NCBI GenBank assembly: GCA_023251135.1
Contig: JAHEZJ010000001.1
Location: 1-33,036 of the forward strand
Direction of reading: 5' to 3'
DNA length: 33,036 nucleotides
Source of the DNA: Flavobacterium sp.
Lineage (GTDB): Bacteria; Bacteroidota; Bacteroidia; Flavobacteriales; Flavobacteriaceae
Shown here one piece after another: positions 25,059-31,989 of this stretch. The first letter of the stretch is position 1, and each line of letters begins with the position of its first letter. Both the position numbers and the translations under genes were made by a program. A model generated the notes under the pieces. The model ran no database searches. It was not told the origin of the DNA and saw only the letters and a list, made by a program, of their open reading frames with translations.

Positions 25059-26162
25059 TTATTTTGTAAACTTTCTCCCCTTCCATTCATAAGAGCCAAA
25101 CAAACTGTACAGTGCCACAGCAGAGCTAAAAAAAGGATACAACAGGCTACTTAAAAACAAACTTTTTATACGGTCTTTTGTCAAAAATTGATTGGTACAA
25201 CGGAGTAAAATAAAATCGATTGTAAATTTTAAAAAGGCAAAGCAAACGAAAAAATAATAGGGCCAGATCGAAAAGAGTACCCCAAAAAATCCTGTTACAA
25301 AACTCAGGTTTCCCAAGAAAACTATTATCCCTAAAATCTTTCCGAAACTACTTTGATACGAACTAGTTTTGGCCGCCCAACGCACTCTCTGATAAAATAA
25401 GGTCTTCCAGTCTTCCGTTGGTTTTGTTGTAACAATTGCTTCTGTTGCTTTTAAATAGTGAACTTCATCAGGAAATTTTGCAACAGCTTTTTGCAATAGA
25501 AAAACATCATCCCCACTGGCAATTTTATCGTTCCCCTCAAATCCGTTTAAATTTTCGAATACTGATTTAGTATAGGCAAAATTAGCGCCGTTGCACATAA
25601 AGGCTTTTTGAAGTCCAAAGCTTCCAATTGTTGCCCCTTGTAAACTTGTCAGATCCAATTGCTGAAAATGATGCAAAAAGGAGTGTTCACAATCATAGGT
25701 CACCGCTCCTGCCAGCATCGAAACCTTATTTTGCTGAATGTAATTATCGAAGGTTAACAACCAGTTCTGGGGCACCAGACAATCGGCATCAGTAGTAATG
25801 ACCCATTGGTTTTTTACCTGTTGCATGGCTGTCGAAATAGCATCTTTTTTGGGAGAATTTGAAACCCGAATATTGTCAATTTGTGAAATGGGAAATGTGA
25901 AATGCGAGATTTGAAATTTCTCCTTAGAATTATCATCTACCAAAATAACTTCAAACAAATCATTAGGGTAATTCAGTTTTGAAAAACGCTCTAAAAGCTT
26001 AGGTAAGTTCTCCTCTTCATCCCGAAACGGAACTATAATGGTAAAACTCGTTTGACGTTTTAAATCTGTACTTTGATACTTTTTTACTTTAGCAAAACCA
26101 TAAACAAGCCAACCAATAGCAAACATATAAATGCCTAATACAGCATACAATCCCAAAATCAT
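25059..26162 (-). CDS. Membrane-anchored family 2 glycosyltransferase
   Basis: A 367-residue GT2 enzyme. An N-terminal transmembrane segment (residues about 2-22) precedes the GT-A fold with TIIVPFRDEEENLPKLL, LVDDNS (D76, D77), TTDADCLVP (D125, D127; DxD) and the acceptor stretch ASGDDVFLL, then QRVRW, the QxxRW box of processive enzymes. Two to three C-terminal transmembrane segments follow. It probably transfers a sugar to a lipid or polysaccharide at the inner membrane. Residues 83-98 (QISHFTFPISQIDNI) are translated from a dispersed-repeat-like sequence. Its start overlaps the upstream gene's stop by four bases (26159-26162), so the two are coupled. Confidence 0.88.
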   Translation of the reverse strand: MILGLYAVLGIYMFAIGWLVYGFAKVKKYQSTDLKRQTSFTIIVPFRDEEENLPKLLERFSKLNYPNDLFEVILVDDNSKEKFQISHFTFPISQIDNIRVSNSPKKDAISTAMQQVKNQWVITTDADCLVPQNWLLTFDNYIQQNKVSMLAGAVTYDCEHSFLHHFQQLDLTSLQGATIGSFGLQKAFMCNGANFAYTKSVFENLNGFEGNDKIASGDDVFLLQKAVAKFPDEVHYLKATEAIVTTKPTEDWKTLFYQRVRWAAKTSSYQSSFGKILGIIVFLGNLSFVTGFFGVLFSIWPYYFFVCFAFLKFTIDFILLRCTNQFLTKDRIKSLFLSSLLYPFFSSAVALYSLFGSYEWKGRKFTK

Positions 26163-27103
26163 TCTGCTGTTCTGGTTTTAAAATTCAGCACATAATAAGC
26201 CCCAATAACGACCGGTAAAACCACGTTAAGAAACCACATCAAAGTACTGATAAAAACTACAATCCATTCGTTTACACCTAAAATTCCGAAGAAATAAATA
26301 GCAACGCTTCCTTTTACCGCAAAATCGAGAAATTGAAAAGTAGGCAGTGATGAAGCCAAAAAGTAAACCACCGCAATGGTTGCAATTAAGGTAAAATACG
26401 GTAAATCGACATCAAAAGCCAAAAACAAAAAGTAGTACTGATGCGAAAAAACCAAATAACGCAAAACCCCTAAAAGAATATTTTTGCGGTGAATTGGTTT
26501 TGGAATTTCATTGATCTTATGTACTAATTTCTCGATCGAATATCCTTTAATTTTTATCTTCTTCAGGGAAAACAAAACCACAAAAAGCAATACAAAAATT
26601 CCAAACAAAACAGCCACCGTTTGCGTTGTAATGATCTCATGTTTGGCATTAAAATACAACAACCCAAAAATCCCGAAAATCACCGTTAAAATCATCTGGA
26701 TTCCGTTGCAGATCAGGTTTAAGAAAATTACTTTTTTAGCCTCTGATTTCGAATAATACAACGCTTTTCCTGCATACTCTCCTACTCCGTTTGGCGTAAA
26801 AATTCCCGCTGTTAAAGCTGCCAACACTTGTTTAGTCGCTTCTCCCAAAGAAATTTCATGAATTACCTTAGCCAGATTCTGCCATTTCAGAATTTCAAAA
26901 TAACGATTCAAAACACTCAAAAGCAAAATAAAACCAATTCCTACTGCCGACTGATTTTTGCGAAACAGCACGATGAATTTTTGCCAGTCGAGTTTATCAT
27001 TGTGCGCCAACTGATTATAAATAAAGTAAAATGCGCCACCTACAATCAAAAGTTTGATTAGAAGAACAAGGAATTGCTTAGCTTTGTGAGGAATTGAAAT
27101 CAT
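26159..27103 (-). CDS. Flippase-like (lysylphosphatidylglycerol synthase transmembrane/UPF0104-like) membrane protein
   Basis: A 314-residue polytopic membrane protein with about eight helices. LTAGIFTPNGVGEYAGKALYYS is the family's conserved GxGE loop (FxPxGxGExxG), and SSLPTFQFLDFAVKGSVAIY and VLPVVIGAYYVLNF complete it. Members of this fold move lipids or lipid-linked sugars or are glycosyltransferase partners. The 4-base overlap with the GT2 gene suggests a joint role in lipid or surface-glycan export. I start at ATG 27103 (MISIPHKAKQF): the longer form from 27172 has an N terminus (HLLIFKLPHFQID) that is a translated dispersed repeat. The -7 box at 27108-27115 lies only five bases upstream, so the mRNA may be leaderless. 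Confidence 0.82.
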   Translation of the reverse strand: MISIPHKAKQFLVLLIKLLIVGGAFYFIYNQLAHNDKLDWQKFIVLFRKNQSAVGIGFILLLSVLNRYFEILKWQNLAKVIHEISLGEATKQVLAALTAGIFTPNGVGEYAGKALYYSKSEAKKVIFLNLICNGIQMILTVIFGIFGLLYFNAKHEIITTQTVAVLFGIFVLLFVVLFSLKKIKIKGYSIEKLVHKINEIPKPIHRKNILLGVLRYLVFSHQYYFLFLAFDVDLPYFTLIATIAVVYFLASSLPTFQFLDFAVKGSVAIYFFGILGVNEWIVVFISTLMWFLNVVLPVVIGAYYVLNFKTRTAE

Positions 27104-27107
27104 GTTG

Positions 27108-27136
27108 CAAAAGTAATCAATTTGAAAATGTGGCAA
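27108..27136 (-). promoter_or_regulatory. Promoter for the flippase-like/GT2 pair, -33 element within a repeat
   Basis: On the minus strand TTG (27136-27134), an 18-base spacer, then TACTTTTG (27115-27108) fit the TTG-N(17-23)-TAnnTTTG pattern. The TTG falls in a dispersed repeat. The -7 box ends five bases before the ATG. Confidence 0.5.
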
Positions 27137-27148
27137 TTTGAAAATGAG
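27127..27148. repeat. GTGGCAATTTGAAAATGAG-type repeat, copy 1
   Basis: This 22-base block matches 27770-27791 at 21 of 22 positions in direct orientation; the two copies flank ruvC. A shorter version (TTGAAAATG) precedes it at 27122-27130. A relative is found inside the GT2 gene at 25874-25918. Confidence 0.75.
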
Positions 27149-27179
27149 TAAATGAATTGTCTTAATTTTCAAAAACCTG

Positions 27180-27210
27180 GAACTTGAAACAGCAAACCTG
27201 AAACAAAAAA
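27180..27210. repeat. Dispersed CTTGAAACCTGAAAC-type repeat before ruvC
   Basis: GAACTTGAAACAGCAAACCTG followed by AAACAAAAAA resembles the block at 16947-16986 and abuts the ruvC TTG start at 27212. Confidence 0.55.
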
Positions 27211-27211
27211 A

Positions 27212-27766
27212 TTGACAAAAGAACGCATCATATTAGGTATTGACCCCGGAACCACAATTATGGGTTTCGGATTAATTAAAGTCATTAATAAAAAAATGGA
27301 ATTTCTGCAGCTTAACGAATTGCAGCTTTCCAAATACGACAATCATTACCAAAAATTAAAAATCATATTTGAACGTACGATCGAATTAATAGAAACGCAC
27401 CATCCCGACGAAATTGCGATTGAGGCTCCTTTCTTTGGCAAAAACGTTCAGTCGATGCTAAAGCTTGGTCGTGCACAGGGTGTAGCAATGGCAGCGGGAC
27501 TTTCGAGAGACATTCCAATCACAGAATACGAACCCAAAAAGATTAAAATGGCCATTACCGGAAACGGAAACGCCAGTAAAGAACAAGTCGCCAAAATGCT
27601 GCAACAACTTCTGGGACTGAAAGAATTACCCAAAAACCTCGATTCAACAGATGGTTTAGCAGCTGCTGTTTGTCACTTTTTCAATTCCGGAAAGGTGGTT
27701 GCCGGTAAAAGTTATTCGGGCTGGGATGCTTTTGTGAAACAAAATGAAGACAAAATCCGTAAATGA
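27212..27766 (+). CDS. ruvC: Holliday junction resolvase RuvC
   Basis: A 184-residue RuvC endonuclease. The four acidic residues are D11 in [13 protein letters not shown]71 in [10 protein letters not shown], and D144 and D147 in [15 protein letters not shown]. It cuts Holliday junctions with RuvAB in recombinational repair. It starts with TTG at 27212: the reading frame upstream is closed by TGA at 27185-27187 and contains no ATG or GTG. The start is immediately preceded by a dispersed repeat, and another repeat (27127-27148, 27770-27791) flanks the gene on both sides. Confidence 0.93.
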   Translation: MTKERIILGIDPGTTIMGFGLIKVINKKMEFLQLNELQLSKYDNHYQKLKIIFERTIELIETHHPDEIAIEAPFFGKNVQSMLKLGRAQGVAMAAGLSRDIPITEYEPKKIKMAITGNGNASKEQVAKMLQQLLGLKELPKNLDSTDGLAAAVCHFFNSGKVVAGKSYSGWDAFVKQNEDKIRK

Positions 27767-27769
27767 GGA

Positions 27770-27791
27770 AATGTGGCAATTTGATAATGAG
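27770..27791. repeat. GTGGCAATTTGATAATGAG-type repeat, copy 2
   Basis: Differs from 27127-27148 at a single base. The following bases to 27877 contain further AT-rich inverted fragments (ATTATCTAATT, AATTGACACATTATCTAATT) ending at the hemW ATG; no other gene lies in 27767-27877. Confidence 0.75.
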
Positions 27792-27877
27792 ATAATTTCT
27801 TGTATTGAAAATATTAAATTGTCAAATTATTTCACTTTCACATTATCTAATTTTCTAATTGACACATTATCTAATTA

Positions 27878-29035
27878 ATGAGTGGTATTTACATCCATAT
27901 CCCTTTTTGCAAGCAGGCTTGTCACTATTGCGACTTTCATTTTTCGACTTCAATGAAAAAGAAAGACGAGATGGTTTTGGCATTAGCCAAAGAAATTGTC
28001 ATGCGAAAAGAGGAGTTTAAACTTCTCGACTCTGCTCAAAATGACAACCAGATTGAGACTATTTATTTTGGCGGTGGAACTCCCTCGGTTTTGAATAATG
28101 ACGAGATAAACTTTTTAATCGATACTGTTTACAAGAATTATAAGGTAGCAGAAAATCCGGAAATAACACTCGAAGCAAATCCCGATGATTTGTCTCCGGA
28201 ACGTATTCAGGAATTATCAAAAAGCCCTATCAACCGCTTAAGCATTGGGATTCAGTCGTTCTATGAAGCAGATTTAAAAATGATGAACCGCGCTCATAAT
28301 GCGGCAGAGGCCATAAATTGTTTAAAAGAGGCTACCAGGTATTTCGACAATATTTCACTCGATTTGATCTATGGAATTCCCGGTCTCACTGACGAAATGT
28401 GGAAAAAAAATATTGAAACAGCTCTGTCCTTTGGCATTCCGCACATTTCAAGTTATGCCCTGACCGTAGAACCCAAAACAGCTTTAAAAAAACTGATCGA
28501 CACCGGTAAAATTGCAGAACCACAAGACGAAGCCGCTTCCAATCATTTTATGATTCTGGTTGACACACTTGAAAAAAATGGGTTTATTCATTACGAATTA
28601 TCCAATTTCGGAAAGGAAAATTATTTCTCCAAAAACAATTCGGCTTACTGGCTGGGTAAAAAATACATCGGAATTGGTCCTTCGGCACACAGCTATGATG
28701 GCGAAAAAAGAGGCTGGAATGTGGCAAATAATTCCCTTTACATCAAATCAATTCAGAATGACGAACTTCCAATAGAAACTGAAATCCTGTCTAAATCTGA
28801 TCGTTATAACGAATATATTATGACGGGTTTAAGAACGATTTGGGGTGTTTCCTTAGATCGGATTGAAGCTGAATTTGGCTCAGATTATCTGGATTATCTC
28901 CAAAAACAATCTCAGAAATTCCTGAACGACGATTTACTTTTTATCGAAAACAACATTCTAAGACCAACCGCAAAAGGAAAATTTTTAACGGATGGAATTG
29001 CAAGTGATCTCTTTTACTTAAATTTGGAAGAATAA
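27878..29035 (+). CDS. hemW: HemW-like radical SAM protein
   Basis: A 385-residue radical SAM protein. IYIHIPFCKQACHYCDFHFS gives the CxxxCxxC cluster (C11, C15, C18); FGGGTPSVL and ITLEANPDDLS follow; NRLSIGIQSFYEADLKMMNR and IDLIYGIPGLT-like SLDLIYGIPGLT are the SAM-barrel motifs. The C-terminal HemW domain contains IGIGPSAHSYDGEKRGWNV and YIMTGLRTIWGVSL. The length and the C-terminal domain fit HemW, a heme chaperone, better than the coproporphyrinogen III dehydrogenase HemN, which carries a longer N-terminal region and other active-site residues. The start at 27878 follows an AT-rich repeat-containing spacer. Confidence 0.93.
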   Translation: MSGIYIHIPFCKQACHYCDFHFSTSMKKKDEMVLALAKEIVMRKEEFKLLDSAQNDNQIETIYFGGGTPSVLNNDEINFLIDTVYKNYKVAENPEITLEANPDDLSPERIQELSKSPINRLSIGIQSFYEADLKMMNRAHNAAEAINCLKEATRYFDNISLDLIYGIPGLTDEMWKKNIETALSFGIPHISSYALTVEPKTALKKLIDTGKIAEPQDEAASNHFMILVDTLEKNGFIHYELSNFGKENYFSKNNSAYWLGKKYIGIGPSAHSYDGEKRGWNVANNSLYIKSIQNDELPIETEILSKSDRYNEYIMTGLRTIWGVSLDRIEAEFGSDYLDYLQKQSQKFLNDDLLFIENNILRPTAKGKFLTDGIASDLFYLNLEE

Positions 29036-29041
29036 AAATCG

Positions 29042-29118
29042 AACGCTGATAAAACGGATGCAAGCAACGCTGATAAAAATCCGTAAAAATCCGCGCTAGA
29101 ATATCTGCAAAATCCGTG
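29042..29118. repeat. Intergenic repeat with two AACGCTGATAAAA copies
   Basis: AACGCTGATAAAA occurs at 29042-29054 and 29066-29078, followed by three AAAATCCG units (AAAATCCGT, AAAATCCGCG, AAAATCCGTG). It fills the 90-base gap between hemW and the cyclase-family gene. Confidence 0.6.
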
Positions 29119-29125
29119 TTCCATT

Positions 29126-29914
29126 ATGCTAGCACTTATTGACAACAAATATCAAATCGACTTATCAAAACCCATTGATATTTCAATTCCGTTAACGAAT
29201 ACAGACGAAAACCCGATTGCCTGGTACATCGAAAAACCCGTTATTGAACCGGTCGTTTTTGGCGATTGGATCGGGAAAGTTTCGGAAGGAAAATCATCTA
29301 CTAATTTTAATAATATTTTCTTCAATCCGCATGGGCATGGAACGCACACGGAATGTTTGGGGCATATTACAAATGACTTTTATAGTATCAATGAATGTTT
29401 AAAGCAGTTTTTCTTTTTGGCTCAACTGATTACGGTTGAACCTGAAAAAATTGGTGATGATCTGGTGATTACAAAAGATCACATTTCGACTTCGCTCAAT
29501 GGGACAAATGATTCGTCTTCGCCCACCAAAACAATTGAAGCTTTAATTATTAGAACTCTTCCAAACCAAAAAGATAAAAAGTCAAGGAAATACTCGAATA
29601 CAAATCCGCCCTATTTATCTGAGGAAGCCGCTATTTTCATCCGTGAAAGCAAAATTCAGCATTTGTTAATTGACTTGCCAAGTGTCGACAAAGAACATGA
29701 CGAGGGAAGATTACTTGCTCACAAAGCTTTTTGGAACGTAAAAGATACGCTTCATTTAAACGCTGATGCGAGATTAAACGCAACGATTACCGAAATGATT
29801 TTTGTTTCGGATGAAATCAAAGATGGCGACTACATACTAAATCTTCAAATTGCTTCGTTTGAAAACGATGCAAGTCCGAGTAAACCATTGTTATTTGAGA
29901 TTTCAGATTGTTGA
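29126..29914 (+). CDS. Cyclase-family (kynurenine formamidase-like) metal hydrolase
   Basis: A 262-residue protein with the cyclase fold. NPHGHGTHTECLGHI (residues 67-81) corresponds to the family's HxGTHxDxxxH metal site, with H69, H71, H74 and H80 kept but E76 in place of the usual aspartate and no proline after it. VDKEHDEGRLLAHKAFW near residue 190 supplies the later His/Glu cluster. Family members hydrolyse N-formylkynurenine or related amides; the substrate is not determined here, and the neighbours hemW and GNAT do not point to tryptophan catabolism. No signal peptide, so cytoplasmic. Confidence 0.75.
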   Translation: MLALIDNKYQIDLSKPIDISIPLTNTDENPIAWYIEKPVIEPVVFGDWIGKVSEGKSSTNFNNIFFNPHGHGTHTECLGHITNDFYSINECLKQFFFLAQLITVEPEKIGDDLVITKDHISTSLNGTNDSSSPTKTIEALIIRTLPNQKDKKSRKYSNTNPPYLSEEAAIFIRESKIQHLLIDLPSVDKEHDEGRLLAHKAFWNVKDTLHLNADARLNATITEMIFVSDEIKDGDYILNLQIASFENDASPSKPLLFEISDC

Positions 29915-29963
29915 TTTCAAATCTTATCATCTAATGTCTAAAATCTAAAACCAATACTCTAAA

Positions 29964-30365
29964 ATGATAACCGTTTCGACCGATAAAACTAAACTTGATG
30001 TTCCGTTTATACAAAATTTCCTGAAGGATATTTACTGGGCTGCGGGAAGGACTATTGAAGAAGTTCAGACCACAATTGATGCTTCGGTTTGTTTTGGAAT
30101 TTACCTCAATGACAAACAAATTGGTTTTGCGAGGGTTATTACAGACTATGCCGTTTTTGGATATGTAATGGATGTTTTTATTACCGAAGAACAGCGTGGT
30201 AAAGGATATTCGTCTGTTTTAATAGAAGCGATGATGAATGAACCTGTTCTAAAAAACATTCAGATATGGAGATTAGCAACTACTGATGCTCATTTTTTAT
30301 ATGAAAAATTTGGTTTTACAGCTTTACAGCATCCCGAAAAAATGATGGAAAAGAAAATAACATGA
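29964..30365 (+). CDS. GNAT-family N-acetyltransferase
   Basis: A 133-residue GNAT protein. The acetyl-CoA site is DVFITEEQRGKGYSSVLIEAMM, with the Q/RxxGxG/A turn RGKGYS; the preceding strand is GFARVITDYAVFGYVM and the C-terminal strand ATTDAHFLYEKFGF. Substrate not inferable. It overlaps the next gene by four bases (ATGA at 30362-30365), suggesting coupling. A short AT-rich spacer of CTAAAATCTAAAAC type (29934-29963) precedes it. Confidence 0.88.
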   Translation: MITVSTDKTKLDVPFIQNFLKDIYWAAGRTIEEVQTTIDASVCFGIYLNDKQIGFARVITDYAVFGYVMDVFITEEQRGKGYSSVLIEAMMNEPVLKNIQIWRLATTDAHFLYEKFGFTALQHPEKMMEKKIT

Positions 30366-30712
30366 AAACAATAATTAAACTTGAAGAATTAGGAATGTTG
30401 CTTCTCGGAATCTATTTATTTAGCCTTTTAAACTATCAATGGTGGTGGTTTTTAGTCTTCATTTTGGCTCCGGACCTTTCGATGACTGGTTATGCATTTA
30501 ATCCTAAAATTGGTGCTTTTTTGTACAATGTATTTCATCATAAAGGGCTCGCGATCTTAGTTTACATAGTGGGTTGTTATTTAAAAACGGAACCCCTTCA
30601 GCTTATCGGAATTATGCTATTCTCGCATGCTGCAATGGATCGTTTCTTTGGTTATGGGTTAAAGTATGAAAAAGGTTTTAAGTATACACATTTAGGTGAA
30701 ATCGGTAAATAA
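30362..30712 (+). CDS. DUF4260 family membrane protein
   Basis: A 116-residue membrane protein with three to four helices. WWWFLVFILAPDLSMTGYAF, YNVFHHKGLAILVYIVG and the closing HAAMDRFFGYGLKYEKGF are the DUF4260 signature, including the conserved histidines in YNVFHHKG and SHAAMDR. The family's role is unknown. The ATGA overlap with the GNAT gene and the 8-base gap to the next gene put it in the same operon. Confidence 0.85.
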   Translation: MKTIIKLEELGMLLLGIYLFSLLNYQWWWFLVFILAPDLSMTGYAFNPKIGAFLYNVFHHKGLAILVYIVGCYLKTEPLQLIGIMLFSHAAMDRFFGYGLKYEKGFKYTHLGEIGK

Positions 30713-30720
30713 AAAATAAT

Positions 30721-31092
30721 ATGAATCTGGAAACGTACTACGAATATTGTCTTTCGAAAAAGGGTGTTAGCGAACATTTTCCCTTTGACGAAGACACTTT
30801 GGTTTTTAAAGTTGGTGGAAAAATGTTTGCATTATCCTCCTTATCGCAATGGGAAAAAAATGAGCCTTCGGTTAATTTAAAATGTGATCCGGAACGCGCT
30901 CAGGAACTGAGAGCCGAGTATGACGAGATCAAACCCGGATTTCACATGAGCAAAGTACACTGGAATACGATTGCCCTCAACGGAAATTTACCGACCTCTT
31001 TCGTCAAAGAATTGATTGATCACTCGTATGAATTGGTTTTCAAAAGTTTGACAAAGAAAATTCAGAACGAAATTATCGAATTAGAAAATTAG
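30721..31092 (+). CDS. MmcQ/YjbR family protein
   Basis: A 123-residue single-domain protein. The family pattern is clear: YYEYCLSKKGVSEHFPFDED at the N terminus, LVFKVGGKMFALSSL, NLKCDPERAQELRAEYDEIK, GFHMSKVHWNTIALNG with the conserved His-Trp-Asn-Thr, and LIDHSYELVFKSLTKK at the end. The domain has a CyaY-like fold and was assigned as DNA-binding; its biological role is unclear. Confidence 0.92.
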   Translation: MNLETYYEYCLSKKGVSEHFPFDEDTLVFKVGGKMFALSSLSQWEKNEPSVNLKCDPERAQELRAEYDEIKPGFHMSKVHWNTIALNGNLPTSFVKELIDHSYELVFKSLTKKIQNEIIELEN

Positions 31093-31096
31093 GCAT

Positions 31097-31104
31097 TACA
31101 TTTG
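31097..31104 (+). promoter_or_regulatory. -7 promoter element for the PH-SHOCT gene
   Basis: TACATTTG matches TAnnTTTG, five bases after the MmcQ stop and 60 bases before the next ATG. Between them lie the two AACTTAGCAACT copies, which would be in the 5' leader. Confidence 0.45.
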
Positions 31105-31119
31105 CAGCATAAGACAAAA

Positions 31120-31155
31120 AACTTAGCAACTCAGTTACAGTGTAACTTAGCAACT
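31120..31155. repeat. Direct repeat AACTTAGCAACT in the PH-SHOCT 5' leader
   Basis: AACTTAGCAACT occurs at 31120-31131 and 31144-31155, separated by 12 bases (CAGTTACAGTGT). Confidence 0.7.
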
Positions 31156-31163
31156 TATCAATC

Positions 31164-31865
31164 ATGAAAGAACAATTTAAAAAATTTCTGAACGAAGAAC
31201 AAGACCCTAAAGCGATTGAAAAAATCACTTCGAAACTCAATGATTTATTGATGAAAAACGAAGAAGTCGGGTACATCGCGGTTCAAAAAAAACCAGCAAT
31301 TACTGTTTTTCCGGATAGCATAATCTTAACCAATAAGCGTATCATTATTTGCAAACCTAAAAACTTAGGTCTTTCAATGGATTTTACAGATTATACCTGG
31401 GATGATATTGCCAGTACTTTTGTAAAAGAGAATATTTTAGGTTCTGAATTTTCATTTGGTACCAAAACGGATCTGGCCATTTCAATAGATTATATTCCGA
31501 AAACTCAGGCAAGAAAGATTTATACTTATGCTAAAGAACAATTGGATTTGTTGAAAAATCCTGTTGTTACTGAAGCCCCTGCAGCAGAACCAGCACCAAT
31601 CGTTGAAGATGATTTTGAAGAAGTTGAAGAAGTTGAAACGGAAGAAGTTACCAGTTTTGCCGAAATTTTACCTGCAACAACTCCTTATGAAACTTTTGAG
31701 CCTATACAGCCAGCTCAAACTCCTGCCGGAGAACGTAAATTGAGCGACTTAACCAAAGAGGAACTTTTTGACAAACTGCAGAATTATAAAAAATTGCTTG
31801 ACAATGGTTTAATTATGCAGGGAGAATATGATACCTATAAAAAAGAGATTTTAAGCTATATGTAA
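31164..31865 (+). CDS. PH-domain protein with C-terminal SHOCT domain
   Basis: A 233-residue soluble protein. Residues about 30-125 are a bacterial PH (YokE/SCP-type) domain: VGYIAVQKKPAITVFPDSII, LTNKRIIICKPKNLGLSMDF, YTWDDIASTFVKENILGS, SFGTKTDLAISIDYIPK. An acidic Val/Glu/Thr linker (about 140-170) leads to the C-terminal SHOCT-like helix pair KLSDLTKEELFDKLQNYKKL, then GLIMQGEYDTYKKEI. SHOCT domains serve as short oligomerisation or membrane-tethering modules. The 5' leader contains a TAnnTTTG box and a 12-bp direct repeat. Confidence 0.88.
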   Translation: MKEQFKKFLNEEQDPKAIEKITSKLNDLLMKNEEVGYIAVQKKPAITVFPDSIILTNKRIIICKPKNLGLSMDFTDYTWDDIASTFVKENILGSEFSFGTKTDLAISIDYIPKTQARKIYTYAKEQLDLLKNPVVTEAPAAEPAPIVEDDFEEVEEVETEEVTSFAEILPATTPYETFEPIQPAQTPAGERKLSDLTKEELFDKLQNYKKLLDNGLIMQGEYDTYKKEILSYM

Positions 31866-31910
31866 ATTAGTCTGAAAGCCTAAAGCCATAAAGCTTTGTT
31901 GATATAAAAT

Positions 31911-31945
31911 AAAAAAGCCAGAATAGTATTGCTACTTCTGGCTTT
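31911..31945. terminator. Bidirectional terminator between convergent genes
   Basis: AAAGCCAGAA (31914-31923) pairs with TTCTGGCTTT (31936-31945); TAG/CTA extend the stem with one bulge. A-run on the left and T-run on the right let it work for both the PH-SHOCT gene and the DUF4407 gene. Confidence 0.85.
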
Positions 31946-31989
31946 CTCATTTTTATGCTTTATGAATTTCGTCTTTCAAACTGAAAGAC

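Noticed and set aside
25055-25061. Missing terminator between convergent lipoprotein and GT2 genes
   Set aside because: The stops are one base apart and no hairpin is visible; this is common in dense genomes and not evidence of a special element.
27104-27172. Longer start of the flippase-like gene at 27172
   Set aside because: The added residues (LLIFKLPHFQID) are translated repeat and the promoter -7 box lies inside this stretch.
31120-31155. Short direct repeats considered as a CRISPR array
   Set aside because: Only two 12-bp copies with a 12-bp gap; no repeats of CRISPR length and no cas genes nearby.
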